A DNA stretch of 43,203 nt, taken from Bacteroidales bacterium. Lineage in GTDB: Bacteria; Bacteroidota; Bacteroidia; Bacteroidales; UBA932. A program made the position numbers and the translations under genes. Location of the stretch: assembly GCA_017617475.1 (NCBI GenBank), contig JAFZWC010000087.1, forward strand, positions 1-43,203. Direction: 5' to 3'. The notes under the pieces were generated by a model. It saw only the letters and a program-made list of their open reading frames with translations. It ran no database searches and was not told where the DNA came from. Positions 17,228 to 25,305 of the stretch are shown in pieces (within the stretch, counting starts at the first letter, position 1; each line of letters opens with the position of its first letter).

Positions 17228-17258
17228 GGCCGATGCTTAATGATTGTAAGCGTCGGCC
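17228..17258 (+). terminator. Terminator of the threonine dehydrogenase gene
   Basis: GGCCGATGCTTA (17228-17239) pairs with TAAGCGTCGGCC (17247-17258) with one G-T pair, followed by TTAATTTTG. Confidence 0.8.
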
Positions 17259-17458
17259 TTAATTTTGCTTTCAAATTGTTATTTGTGAGGGGTTGTCTCT
17301 ATCGTCTATGTTTTAACAAAATGCTGATAAACAACTAATTAAATCTTTTTAATAAGTATTCGAAATATTAGTCCTCAAAATGGCTTATTTGTAACACTAT
17401 TGATTATCAGCGAATTAAGAAATTATTAAAAATTTTTGTTAAAAAAGTTTTGAAAAAA

Positions 17459-17489
17459 TTTGCAAATCCAAAAATTTGCCGTACCTTTG
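17459..17489 (+). promoter_or_regulatory. Strong Bacteroidota promoter without a downstream gene
   Basis: TTTG (17459-17462), exactly 19 bases, and TACCTTTG (17482-17489) give a perfect consensus. The 120 bases upstream are very AT-rich with A/T tracts, as at highly expressed RNA promoters. The next plus-strand gene is 5.6 kb away, which points to a non-coding transcript. Confidence 0.75.
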
Positions 17490-17495
17490 TATCCG

Positions 17496-17610
17496 GATTG
17501 AGGAAGTGAGGTTCTCTCGACGGAATCAGTCTATTGGTTATTAGTTTTAGTGTTATTAATTATGTGGTTAGTGAGAGCGTCCGCCTGAGACAGGCCGACA
17601 CTCTTTTTTT
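17496..17610 (+). ncRNA. Probable small RNA of about 115 nt
   Basis: Between the perfect promoter (17459-17489) and a terminator-like end lies a transcript of about 115 bases: GCCTG-AGA-CAGGC (17583-17595) followed by GACACTC and eight T (17604-17611). A possible long-range pairing is CTCTC (17514-17518) with GAGAG (17573-17577). A 9-codon frame (17562-17588, MWLVRASA) is inside, but no gene follows that it could control. I could not match it to SRP RNA, tmRNA, RNase P or 6S RNA. The boundaries are estimates. Confidence 0.55.
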
Positions 17611-17641
17611 TATGCCCAGCGGGCATAAAAAAAAGAGTGTC
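17597..17641. terminator. Perfect 21-bp-arm inverted repeat with T/A tracts
   Basis: The arm 17597-17617 is perfectly complementary to 17621-17641 with the 3-base loop AGC. Each arm reads GACACTC, eight T, ATGCCC (or its complement). It begins in the end of the probable small RNA and could stop transcription from either strand. The perfect symmetry outside the T run is more than a terminator needs. Confidence 0.7.
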
Positions 17642-17785
17642 TAAAACGTTTCACTCATTGGGGAGAGGACTCCCCAAGCCCCTCCCTCGCCGCTACGCGG
17701 CGGAAGATTTTGAAAGAGTCTTTCGACTCACTGGGGGCCTAATCCCCCAGACCCCCTGGGTCGGCCTTCGGCCTCCGATTCAAAG
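17642..17785. repeat. Two diverged tandem units of a hairpin-rich repeat
   Basis: Unit 1 has ACTCATTGGGGA...TCCCCAAGCCCC followed by CCGCTACGCGG; unit 2, about 77 bases later, has ACTCACTGGGGG...CCCCCAGACCCC followed by GGCCTTCGGCC. Both consist of one hairpin with G/C arms and a second short hairpin, and both end in CGGA/CCGA plus AAAG. Sequence differs but the plan is the same. No coding function is seen. Confidence 0.5.
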
Positions 17786-17788
17786 ATT

Positions 17789-17840
17789 GCCACGTTTGCA
17801 TCTGCATTGCGACAGAATGACGTTTTCTTGCAAACGTGGC
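17789..17840. repeat. Perfect 12-bp inverted repeat
   Basis: GCCACGTTTGCA (17789-17800) and TGCAAACGTGGC (17829-17840) enclose 28 bases. It is part of the structured non-coding block between 17.2 and 18.0 kb; function unknown. Confidence 0.6.
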
Positions 17841-17859
17841 CGAACCATGTAATCCGGAG

Positions 17860-17900
17860 GGAAAATGGTTTTTTGGGCAACTGCACAAAAAATATTTTCC
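17860..17900. repeat. Possible diverged intergenic relative of the coding palindrome
   Basis: GGAAAAT-GG-TTTTTTG at the left and CAAAAAAT-ATTTTCC at the right form an imperfect palindrome with the same order of parts as the three coding copies, including the GG-versus-A asymmetry between the A/T blocks. The centre differs. The relation is a pattern match by eye. Confidence 0.35.
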
Positions 17901-17949
17901 TGGAGGATGATTATTTCTGATTGTATTTGAGTGAAGCGAAGCGAAACGA

Positions 17950-17982
17950 AGTCCCCCGGGAGGGTGTTCCTTCCGGGGGACT
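17950..17982 (-). terminator. Terminator of the isomerase/oxidoreductase operon
   Basis: AGTCCCCCGG (17950-17959) pairs with CCGGGGGACT (17973-17982), with further inner pairs, 20 bases beyond the isomerase stop on the minus strand. The T run behind it is interrupted (TTCGTTTCG). Confidence 0.65.
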
Positions 17983-18001
17983 GTTTGTAGACCTATGTCT
18001 G

Positions 18002-18901
18002 CTAGGCTTGTTGCCACTGGGTGCGGAGGAGCTGGACCGCGGCGGTGAGGGTGGCGGCGCGGTCTTCTGAGCGGCAGCCGCATTCAAAGCTCACGTAGTA
18101 CGGATAATCCAGTTCCTTGAGGGCGCGGAAGCCTTCCACGTAGTTGTCCAGCTCGCCGTCCTCACCGGGCGTGACCCGGTTCCCGCGGCTGGCGATATGG
18201 ACGTGCTGGAGGTAGGATCCTGCTGCCATGAAAGCGGCGTAGTCGGAGGTCTCTTCCTGCATGTGCCAGAAATCGCCCATGCATTTGACGCCGGCGCTGT
18301 CGGCGTCGCGGCAAATGGCGGCGGCATCGGCCACCTGACGCAGGTAGAAAGCTTCCTTGCGGTTGAGTGGCTCCAAGATGACGGTGGTGCCGCAGCTGAG
18401 GGCAAATTCTCCAAGGTCGTGCAGCTGGGTGCAGAGGTAATCCCGTGTCTCAAGCGTGTGCGGCAGGACGGGTAATTGCCCGTTGAACGCCGGCACCATG
18501 ATGACGCCCGTGGATTCCAGTTCTCCCGCGGCGCGCACAATCTCCCGCATGGACTTGTCAAATGCGGCCTTTTCCTCCGGGTTCTGCGCCAATATAAAGC
18601 CATCGAATCCGGCGCAAATGGCCGATAAATGGATGTCACGGCCTTTTAAAGCTTCGCGGATTTCCTGTACGCGTCCGGCCAGTCCACGTCCGCCCGGTTC
18701 GTATCCGGTAACGCCCAGTTTTTCCATGAAATCCAGCTTTTCGGCCAGGGTTTCTCCGGGCGTCAGGCCCTCCTGGAAGGAAATCCTGAGGGGCGTGGAC
18801 GCTTTTTTCTCCTGCGTCTTGCAGGAAACGAGGGCGCTGGGCGCAACGGCAAGGGCTGCAGCCGAGGCTAATGTGGTTTTAAGAAAGGTTTTCCTGTCCA
18901 T
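18002..18901 (-). CDS. Sugar phosphate isomerase/epimerase-like TIM-barrel lipoprotein
   Basis: 299 residues. N-terminal export signal with a lipobox ending at Cys27 (ALVSC). The rest is an AP-endonuclease-2/xylose-isomerase-like TIM barrel: GYEPGGRGL, the metal-site Glu in VILEPLNRKEAF, CMGDFWHMQEE, and VSFECG near the C-terminus. These proteins epimerise or isomerise sugars, and exported members occur with Gfo/Idh oxidoreductases in the handling of 3-keto-glycosides. It follows the oxidoreductase gene after 9 bases, so the two are probably cotranscribed. The substrate cannot be told from sequence. Confidence 0.85.
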   Translation of the reverse strand: MDRKTFLKTTLASAAALAVAPSALVSCKTQEKKASTPLRISFQEGLTPGETLAEKLDFMEKLGVTGYEPGGRGLAGRVQEIREALKGRDIHLSAICAGFDGFILAQNPEEKAAFDKSMREIVRAAGELESTGVIMVPAFNGQLPVLPHTLETRDYLCTQLHDLGEFALSCGTTVILEPLNRKEAFYLRQVADAAAICRDADSAGVKCMGDFWHMQEETSDYAAFMAAGSYLQHVHIASRGNRVTPGEDGELDNYVEGFRALKELDYPYYVSFECGCRSEDRAATLTAAVQLLRTQWQQA

Positions 18902-18910
18902 AGCCTATGC

Positions 18911-20254
18911 CTATTTGCCGGTTCCGGGTACGGGAACGGTGTACTTGCTCATGTCCATGGGGCCAAGCTCCAGTTTCTCCGGCATGTAATCCATTTCGGA
19001 GGCACTGATCTCGTCCCAGGTGATGGTTTTGCCCGTGTAGGCGGCTTCGCGGCCCATGGTGCCGGCAAGGGAGGACTGACCGGTTTCTGCTGCTTCCACA
19101 TGGGCTTCGCCCTTGCGGATGTGGTTTACCCAGTCCACATGCTCCAGCACATAGGGGTTGTGCTGTGCGAATTCGGCCTTCGCGGCTTCCTCGTCATACT
19201 GCCACAGGATATTGCCCTGGAGGTCCCGGATGGCGAAATCCTCGGAATTCCAGGAGCCTTTGGTGCCCTGGACAAACTCGCTTACGTTGGAGGAGCATCC
19301 GTCAATCTGGCGGCAGAAGCTGTGCATGTGGATGCCGTTCTCGAATTCGAAATCGATGCTGAAATTGTCGTACTGGTCTCCGGTCACACGACGCTGGCGG
19401 CTGCCGACGCCGGTAGCCTTCACGGGGTGGGCGCCCAGCATCCAGGTGAACACGTCAATATTGTGGACATGCTGCTCCACAATGTGGTCTCCGGAAAGCC
19501 ATTTCCAGTTGACCCAGTCGCGGATCATCCATTCCATGTCGCTCCAGCCGGCCTGGCGCTCCCGGTACCAGAGCATACCCTGGTTCCAGTAGACGTTGCC
19601 GCCCGTAATTTCGCCGATGAGGCCTTCCTGGATCTTCTTGAAGGATTCCACGTAGGCTCTCTGGTGGTGGCGCTGGGTTCCCGTGACTACGCTCAGGCCC
19701 TTGGCCTCGGCCTGCTTGGCGGTGGCCATGATGGTTCGGTAGCCCTTGGCATCCACGCAGATGGGTTTCTCCAGGAAGGAATGAACGCCCTTGGAGGTGG
19801 CGTACTGGAAGAGGATGGGGCGGAACACAGGCGGAGTGGCTACTATAACCATGTCCACGCCGGAGTCAATGACCTTCTGATAGGCGTCAAATCCTGTGAA
19901 GCAGTGATCGGCAGGAACCTCCTGTCCGTATTTCTCGGCAATGGATTTCCGGGTTCCCTCCACCCTGTCCGGGAACACATCTCCCAGGGCGGTGATGGTA
20001 ATGCCTCCGGCCGCTTCCAGCAGATTGTCTACGGCGCCGTTTCCGCGGCCGCCACAGCCGATGAGGCCGGCCTTCAGGGGACGGCCGTCAATGGCCTTGT
20101 CCGGCAGTTCGGGAATGTAATAGGAACCGGGCTGGCGGAGGGGCTTCTGTTTGTCGTTGGAGCAGGACGTGAGAAGTGCGCCGCCCAACAGACCCGCGGC
20201 TCCTGCTGCTGCGCTGGCAGTCAGGAAGGATCTTCTGTTCATTTTTGAGCTCAT
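18911..20254 (-). CDS. Gfo/Idh/MocA-family oxidoreductase, exported
   Basis: 447 residues. A Tat-like signal (NRRSFL, residues 6-11) with lipobox Cys31 indicates export after folding with its nucleotide cofactor. The Rossmann motif is GLIGCGGRGNG; the family marks EKP (FLEKPICVD) and HNIDVFTWM follow. Such proteins oxidise and reduce sugars with tightly bound NAD(H); several exported Bacteroidota members act at C3 of glycosides. ATG 20242 (MNRRSFL) is an alternative start. It lies between the cytochrome-FGE fusion (26 bases upstream) and the isomerase, probably one operon. Confidence 0.9.
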   Translation of the reverse strand: MSSKMNRRSFLTASAAAGAAGLLGGALLTSCSNDKQKPLRQPGSYYIPELPDKAIDGRPLKAGLIGCGGRGNGAVDNLLEAAGGITITALGDVFPDRVEGTRKSIAEKYGQEVPADHCFTGFDAYQKVIDSGVDMVIVATPPVFRPILFQYATSKGVHSFLEKPICVDAKGYRTIMATAKQAEAKGLSVVTGTQRHHQRAYVESFKKIQEGLIGEITGGNVYWNQGMLWYRERQAGWSDMEWMIRDWVNWKWLSGDHIVEQHVHNIDVFTWMLGAHPVKATGVGSRQRRVTGDQYDNFSIDFEFENGIHMHSFCRQIDGCSSNVSEFVQGTKGSWNSEDFAIRDLQGNILWQYDEEAAKAEFAQHNPYVLEHVDWVNHIRKGEAHVEAAETGQSSLAGTMGREAAYTGKTITWDEISASEMDYMPEKLELGPMDMSKYTVPVPGTGK

Positions 20255-20280
20255 GGATACTAGTATTAGATTAATAATTA

Positions 20281-21804
20281 TTATTCAATTGTTTCCGGTA
20301 CTTCACACACAACGCGGAAGCCGATTCCCTTGATGTCGGAATACCACCAGATGCTCTTGGGATTCTGCGGGTCCGTGCGAAGCCATTCGTCGTGCCGGGT
20401 ATGGTTGCGGGCGGCACAGCGCACAAGGTCGGCAGCATCGGCATAACAGCCTCCGCGAATCACGTATTCGCTGCCTTCGGCGGGGCCTTTGGGGTCTACG
20501 GCTCCGTCGGGAATGTGCTCATAGGCATCCGGGGCGTAATAATCGGCACAATACTCCATTACATTGCCCAGCATGTTCTTAAGGCCGAAGGGATTGGGCT
20601 TCACCTGAGAAGGCTCCAGCGTACGGGCGGGGGAGTTGCCCTGGTAAATGACGTAACGGGCGATCATGGTGGTGTCTGCAGATCCCAGCAGGCGCCTGAG
20701 GCCACGAGGGGCGAAGCGTTTGGGATTTCCTTCGAAGAAGTAAGGGGTGGAGGTACCGCCGCGGGCGGCATATTCCCATTCCGCTTCCGTAGGGAGCCGA
20801 TACTTTTTTCCGGTCTTGAGCGAAAGCCACTGGCAGAATGTTTCGGCTGCGTAGTGGGTCATGGTGATGGCGGGCCTTTCTCCCATGCCCCAACCCTGGT
20901 CGGGGAAGCCGAAGGGCGGGGTGGGACCGCTCACGGCATCTACATGCTCCCGGCTGTTGGCAACATAGATGACGGAAGGCGGCGTACGGCCTTCGGACAT
21001 GGTCTCGTTGTAGAAGCTCCAAAACTGCCTCCAGGTGATTTCCGTTTCGGCCATGAAGAAGTTGGAGATGCGTACCCGCTTCTGGGGACCTTCGTCGGAT
21101 TGGCGCAGAGGCTCGTCCCCGGGGCTGCCCAGGAGGAATTCACCGCCAGGAACGGCCACCATGCGGATGGCGGCGTTGGTGCCGGGAACCGTCTCGGTAA
21201 AGGATTCGAAATGTTCTACGGTGGCGGGAGCCTCATAGATTTCCCCGGGACCGGTGTCCACGGTGCCCTGAAGCTTCTGATGGGTGTATCCCGGGATGTA
21301 ATGGCCGGCGTTGAGATGGCAGCTTACGCAGTTGAGATGGAGTTTTTCGGCATTCTCCTCATAATGGAGATGGGCGGAAACACCGTCGTCGCTGATGCCT
21401 TCCGGGTACAGGTCCTGGTGGCATTTGACGCAGGAAGAATTGTAAACTATCTGCGGGGCATAGTCTTGCTGGCGCTTGGCGGCCCAGTCAATTTGGTCCG
21501 GATCTTTGACGGCCTTGGCCCAGAGGTCTTTGGCGCCCATCCGGAGCTTGATCATGTAGTAGCGGTTGAGTCCGTCTTCCTTGGGGGGAAGATGGCAGGC
21601 TGCGCAATCCGTGACCACGCCGCTTTTGTTCAGGTGGTGGGACGACTGTTTCCACAGCCGGTCGGCCTCATCGTGGTAGTGGCAGCTCATGCAATAGTTG
21701 CTGGTGGTGGTATGGGTGTCCACCTTGGCAAACGCTATGACCAGCACGGCGGCCAGGGCGAAACCGCCCAAAACAACGCTCCAGATGATGCCTCCTTTTT
21801 TCAT
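20281..21804 (-). CDS. NapC/NirT-like tetraheme cytochrome fused to a sulfatase-modifying-factor (FGE) domain
   Basis: 507 residues. One N-terminal membrane anchor (about 6-26), then four CxxCH heme sites: CMSCH (38-42), CAACH (67-71), CVKCH (125-129) and CVSCH (159-163), with extra His/Met that could be distal ligands. This half resembles NapC/NirT/NrfH quinol dehydrogenases. From about residue 210 to the end is a formylglycine-generating-enzyme/SUMF1 fold: MVAVPGGEFLLGS, ETEITWRQF, YRLPTEAEWEYAARGG, NVMEYCADYY, YVIRGGCYAD. In many members the fold has roles other than sulfatase activation. No sulfatase gene is near. The fusion may feed quinol electrons to a periplasmic redox reaction, perhaps linked to the neighbouring sugar oxidoreductase (inference). 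Confidence 0.87.
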   Translation of the reverse strand: MKKGGIIWSVVLGGFALAAVLVIAFAKVDTHTTTSNYCMSCHYHDEADRLWKQSSHHLNKSGVVTDCAACHLPPKEDGLNRYYMIKLRMGAKDLWAKAVKDPDQIDWAAKRQQDYAPQIVYNSSCVKCHQDLYPEGISDDGVSAHLHYEENAEKLHLNCVSCHLNAGHYIPGYTHQKLQGTVDTGPGEIYEAPATVEHFESFTETVPGTNAAIRMVAVPGGEFLLGSPGDEPLRQSDEGPQKRVRISNFFMAETEITWRQFWSFYNETMSEGRTPPSVIYVANSREHVDAVSGPTPPFGFPDQGWGMGERPAITMTHYAAETFCQWLSLKTGKKYRLPTEAEWEYAARGGTSTPYFFEGNPKRFAPRGLRRLLGSADTTMIARYVIYQGNSPARTLEPSQVKPNPFGLKNMLGNVMEYCADYYAPDAYEHIPDGAVDPKGPAEGSEYVIRGGCYADAADLVRCAARNHTRHDEWLRTDPQNPKSIWWYSDIKGIGFRVVCEVPETIE

Positions 21805-21809
21805 ATCCC

Positions 21810-21817
21810 CAAAAGTA
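21810..21817 (-). promoter_or_regulatory. -7 box directly before the cytochrome-FGE gene
   Basis: The minus strand reads TACTTTTG, a full -7 match ending 5 bases before the ATG, so the transcript could be leaderless or nearly so. No clear -33 element is seen. Confidence 0.4.
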
Positions 21818-21837
21818 CAAAAAAACAGTGACTTTTC

Positions 21838-23049
21838 CTATAACACCGTTCCTGTGCTGGTGGTGTCCCGGGAAGCTTCCAACCGGGCCTGGTTTTGCTG
21901 CAGGCGGGCCTGCTCCTCCTTGAGGCGGTTTATTTCCCGGGCCATTTCTTCCAGGCGGGCCTCCATGGATTCCAGCAGGGCCTGGTTCTCGTCCAGTTCG
22001 TTGTTGGTGTTGTTGTAGATTTCTTCTATGATGTTGTCCATGTCCTGCTGGGACAGGCCGAACGAGTGCTCGATGAGGGTCAGGTCTTTCTGCTTTATCT
22101 TGTAATGGCTTGCCTTTACGTAGATGCTGGCCCGGAGGTCGTCGTTCAGGGGCTCTCCGGCCATGGCAATCTCTGCCTTACGGCCCTGTACGCGATAATC
22201 ATAAATATAGGTACGCGGCGCCACCAGGCGGTTGTTCTCTACGAAATTCTGGACATTCCGTTCGAAATTATTGTTGCGAATCAGGGTGAAGGCACTCCAG
22301 ATGCTGGGAACCAGGATAATCACCAGAATGGTGCTTATAACCCGGCGCCGGCGCAGGGCCACTTCCTCGGAGATGCCCGAAACCGTTTTGAATCCCAGGT
22401 ACTTGACCATGAAATACGTGGCCAGGGCAATGAATACGCTGTTGATGACAAACAGATACAGGGCCCCCAGGAAAAAGTGCATGTTCAGGTGGGCCAGGCC
22501 GTAGCCGGCGGTGCACAACGGCGGCATGAGGGCCGTGGCAATGGCAACGCCTGAAAGCACCGTTCCGCGCTCCTTGCGGCTGTTTTCCAGGATTCCGGCC
22601 ATGCCGCCGAAGAAGGCGATGAGCACGTCGTAGATGGTAGGACTGGTACGGGCCTCCAGCTCCGTCGGGTTCACCAGAGACAGGGGAGAGAGCATGAAAA
22701 ACAGCGTGGAAGCCAGCAGGGAGATGATCACCATCACCAGCAGGTTCTTACCGGCCGATTTCAGCAGGTCCGTGTCGTTGGTGCCCAGGGCCAGGCCGGC
22801 ACCGATGATGGGGCCCATGAGCGGGGAAACCAGCATGGCGCCGATGATGACGGCGGTGGAATTGACATTGAGACCTACGGAGGCCAGGACAATGGCAAAG
22901 GCCAGGATCCAGGCGTTGGGGCCATGGAACCAGATGGACGACTTGATGCGCTGGGTGGCATTCTCCGTATCAATCTCGTCAAAGATGTAACCGTAATACC
23001 GGATAACGCGGCGGAAGCGGTTCCAAAAATGATTGAAGTCCATACCCAT
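21838..23049 (-). CDS. DUF389 integral membrane protein
   Basis: 403 residues. After a short cytoplasmic N-terminus there are about six transmembrane helices (45-245) with the DUF389 signature NSTAVIIGAMLVSPLMGPI and ATALMPPLCTAGYGL, then a periplasmic or cytosolic domain and a C-terminal coiled coil rich in Glu/Arg/Gln (about 350-390). The family is common in bacteria; its transport or signalling role is not settled. It is divergent from the flavodiiron gene and lies 33 bases upstream of the cytochrome-FGE gene, so it could head that operon. Confidence 0.88.
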   Translation of the reverse strand: MGMDFNHFWNRFRRVIRYYGYIFDEIDTENATQRIKSSIWFHGPNAWILAFAIVLASVGLNVNSTAVIIGAMLVSPLMGPIIGAGLALGTNDTDLLKSAGKNLLVMVIISLLASTLFFMLSPLSLVNPTELEARTSPTIYDVLIAFFGGMAGILENSRKERGTVLSGVAIATALMPPLCTAGYGLAHLNMHFFLGALYLFVINSVFIALATYFMVKYLGFKTVSGISEEVALRRRRVISTILVIILVPSIWSAFTLIRNNNFERNVQNFVENNRLVAPRTYIYDYRVQGRKAEIAMAGEPLNDDLRASIYVKASHYKIKQKDLTLIEHSFGLSQQDMDNIIEEIYNNTNNELDENQALLESMEARLEEMAREINRLKEEQARLQQNQARLEASRDTTSTGTVL

Positions 23050-23080
23050 GTAATTTGACGCAAGTTAAGCAATTTTTCGC

Positions 23081-23088
23081 TATATTTG
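23081..23088 (+). promoter_or_regulatory. -7 box of the flavodiiron/heptose operon
   Basis: TATATTTG matches TAnnTTTG. A TTTG at 23054-23057 is 23 bases upstream, slightly far. The expected transcript start falls at about ATG 23096, so ATG 23108 is the safer start. Confidence 0.5.
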
Positions 23089-23107
23089 TAGAGATATGCA
23101 CCAAGAT

Positions 23108-24286
23108 ATGAAAGAAATTGCAAAAGGAATCCGCTATACAGGCGTAGACGACGAGAATCTGGATTTGTTTGAAAGCCAATATGCCGTTCCGGAAGGAATG
23201 GCTTATAATTCGTATGTAATTGTAGATGAAAAGGTAGCCGTTCTGGATACGGCCGATGCCCGGAAAGGGGAGGAATGGCTGAAGAACCTGGAAGAGGCCC
23301 TGGAAGGCCGCCAGCCAGATTATCTGGTCATCCACCACATGGAGCCTGACCATTCGGCCTGCATTGCGCCGCTGCTGGACAAATATCCGGGCATTACCCT
23401 TGTGGGCAGCGCCATGGCCCTCAAGTTCCTGGGTCAGTTCCTCCCGGGCAGGGCCCTTCCTAACACCCTGGCGGTGAAGGAGGGCGACACCCTTCCTCTG
23501 GGCACCCATACCCTCAAGTTCCTGGCGGCCCCCATGGTGCACTGGCCGGAGGTAATGGTTTCGGTAGACTTGGCAAGCGGAATCCTCTTTTCGGCCGATG
23601 CCTTCGGCAAGTTCGGCGCGCTGTCCAAAACCGCCTTCTGGGCCGATGAAGACCCGGACTGGGCCTGCGAAGGCCGCCGCTATTACTTCAACATCTGCGG
23701 CAAATACGGCCCCCAGGTGCAGGCTCTGCTGAAAAAGATCGGTGGGGAGCAGATTTCCGTGATTGCTCCGCTTCATGGGCCTGTAATCCGCAAGGACTTG
23801 GGCTATTACCTGGATTTGTACAATACCTGGAGCAGCTACGGCGTAGAAACCGAAGGCGTGTTCGTGGCCTACGCCTCCATCCATGGCGGAACAGCCGCCG
23901 TAGCCATGAAGGTGGCCGATAAGCTCAAGGCCCTGGGCTGCCCCAAGGTGGCGCTGAGCGATCTCACCAGGGACGACCGTGCCGAGGCCGTGGAAGATGC
24001 CTTCCGCTATGGCCGCATGGTGGTGGCCGCCTGCTCCTACGACGCCGGCCTGTTCACGCCCGCACACGATTTCCTGCATTCCCTGCAGGTGAAGGGCTAT
24101 TGCAAGCGCAAGGTGGCCCTCATCGAGAACGGCTCCTGGGCTCCCAGCGCCGGCCGCGTGATGAAAGAGATGTTCGGTGCCATGAAAGATGTGGAGATAG
24201 CAGGGGATTTGGTGACCATCCGCAGCCGTTACAAAACGGAGGATGAACCCGCCCTGGATGCCCTTTGCAAAGCTATAATGAAATGA
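23108..24286 (+). CDS. Flavodiiron protein (FprA-type A-type flavoprotein)
   Basis: 392 residues from ATG 23108 (396 from 23096). The metallo-beta-lactamase-like half holds the diiron ligands HHMEPDH, the His in MVHWPE, the Asp in SADAFGKFG and the His in PLHGPV; the C-terminal half is a flavodoxin domain (VAYASIHGGTAAVA). Such soluble enzymes reduce oxygen to water or nitric oxide to nitrous oxide and protect anaerobes. First gene of a plus-strand operon; its stop overlaps the hddA start (ATGA at 24283-24286), an unexpected partnership of detoxification and sugar-nucleotide genes. Confidence 0.95.
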   Translation: MKEIAKGIRYTGVDDENLDLFESQYAVPEGMAYNSYVIVDEKVAVLDTADARKGEEWLKNLEEALEGRQPDYLVIHHMEPDHSACIAPLLDKYPGITLVGSAMALKFLGQFLPGRALPNTLAVKEGDTLPLGTHTLKFLAAPMVHWPEVMVSVDLASGILFSADAFGKFGALSKTAFWADEDPDWACEGRRYYFNICGKYGPQVQALLKKIGGEQISVIAPLHGPVIRKDLGYYLDLYNTWSSYGVETEGVFVAYASIHGGTAAVAMKVADKLKALGCPKVALSDLTRDDRAEAVEDAFRYGRMVVAACSYDAGLFTPAHDFLHSLQVKGYCKRKVALIENGSWAPSAGRVMKEMFGAMKDVEIAGDLVTIRSRYKTEDEPALDALCKAIMK

Positions 24287-25305
24287 TAGTCAGAAGTAAA
24301 GCACCCCTGAGACTGGGCCTGGCCGGAGGCGGTTCCGACGTATCCCCCTATTCCGACCTGTATGGCGGCAACGTGCTCAACGCCACCATCAATCTGGCGG
24401 CCTATTGTTCCATAGAGCCCCTTCCGCGTCCCGTGATCCAGGTAAATGCGGCCGATGCCGGAATCCGCAAGGAAGTGAGCCTGGGCACGGGTCCCGTTAA
24501 TACCGGAGCCCTCCTGATTGACGGCGTATACAACCGCGTCATCCGGGACTTCGGCCCCATTCCTTCGCCGGGATTCGCCATAACTACTTATAACGACGCT
24601 CCTGTGGGTTCGGGTCTGGGAACATCGTCCACCATGGTGGTATGCATCCTCAAATGCTTTGCCGAGTGGATGGGAATCCCCCTGGGCGACTACGAACTGG
24701 CCCGCCTGGCGTATGAGATAGAGCGCAAGGATCTCCTGCTGGCAGGCGGAAAACAGGACCAGTATGCCGCTGCTTTCGGCGGGTTCAACTTCATGGAATT
24801 CCTCCCCAGCGACATTGTTATCGTTAACCCGCTCCGCATAAAGGATTGGATTATATCAGAGCTGGAATCGTCTATGATTCTGTACTTTACGGGACGAAGC
24901 CGCTTTGGCGGAGATATCATAGCCCAGCAGCAGAAGGCCACCCGTTCGGGGGAAAAAGAGCCCGTGGAGGCCATGCATCGCATCAAGCAGAGCGCCATTG
25001 ACATGAAACTGGCGCTGCTGCAAGGAGACATGGCCCGTTTTGCCTCCATCATGGGCCAGGCTTGGGAAGACAAGAAAAGAATGGCCGGTTCCATCACCAA
25101 TCCCATGATTCAGGAGGTCTTTGACGTGGCCCTGGGTGCCGGAGCCATCTCCGGAAAGGTATCCGGAGCCGGTGGCGGCGGCTTCATCATGCTCATGGTC
25201 AAGCCGGAACGCCGGGTTGCCGTGCTGGAAGCGCTTTCCAAGCTGCCCGGCAAGGTGGTGCCTTTCCAGTTTACGGATAAAGGAGCCGTGGCATGGAAGT
25301 TATAG
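24283..25305 (+). CDS. hddA: D-glycero-alpha-D-manno-heptose 7-phosphate kinase
   Basis: 340 residues. A GHMP kinase: substrate-binding start SKAPLRLGLAGGGSDV, ATP loop PVGSGLGTSSTM, and C-terminal GKVSGAGGGGFIM. It phosphorylates D,D-heptose 7-phosphate to the 1,7-bisphosphate in GDP-heptose synthesis. The next gene encodes the phosphatase and guanylyltransferase for the following steps, which supports HddA over other GHMP sugar kinases. ATG 24283 is chosen because it forms an ATGA overlap with the flavodiiron stop and matches the family start; the frame opens 18 bases earlier. The end overlaps the next gene by 13 bases. Confidence 0.92.
   Translation: MIVRSKAPLRLGLAGGGSDVSPYSDLYGGNVLNATINLAAYCSIEPLPRPVIQVNAADAGIRKEVSLGTGPVNTGALLIDGVYNRVIRDFGPIPSPGFAITTYNDAPVGSGLGTSSTMVVCILKCFAEWMGIPLGDYELARLAYEIERKDLLLAGGKQDQYAAAFGGFNFMEFLPSDIVIVNPLRIKDWIISELESSMILYFTGRSRFGGDIIAQQQKATRSGEKEPVEAMHRIKQSAIDMKLALLQGDMARFASIMGQAWEDKKRMAGSITNPMIQEVFDVALGAGAISGKVSGAGGGGFIMLMVKPERRVAVLEALSKLPGKVVPFQFTDKGAVAWKL

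Noticed and set aside
17562..17588. Nine-codon frame MWLVRASA as an attenuator leader peptide
   Set aside because: It is followed by a terminator-like stem, but no biosynthetic gene follows on the plus strand for more than 5 kb, so attenuation has no target.
17637..17852. 71-residue open frame in the non-coding region
   Set aside because: It runs through the hairpin repeat units, starts in the inverted repeat and has no promoter or likeness to a protein.
17196..18001. tRNA, SRP RNA or rRNA genes in the long non-coding region
   Set aside because: No cloverleaf, CCA end or conserved rRNA/SRP blocks were found on either strand.
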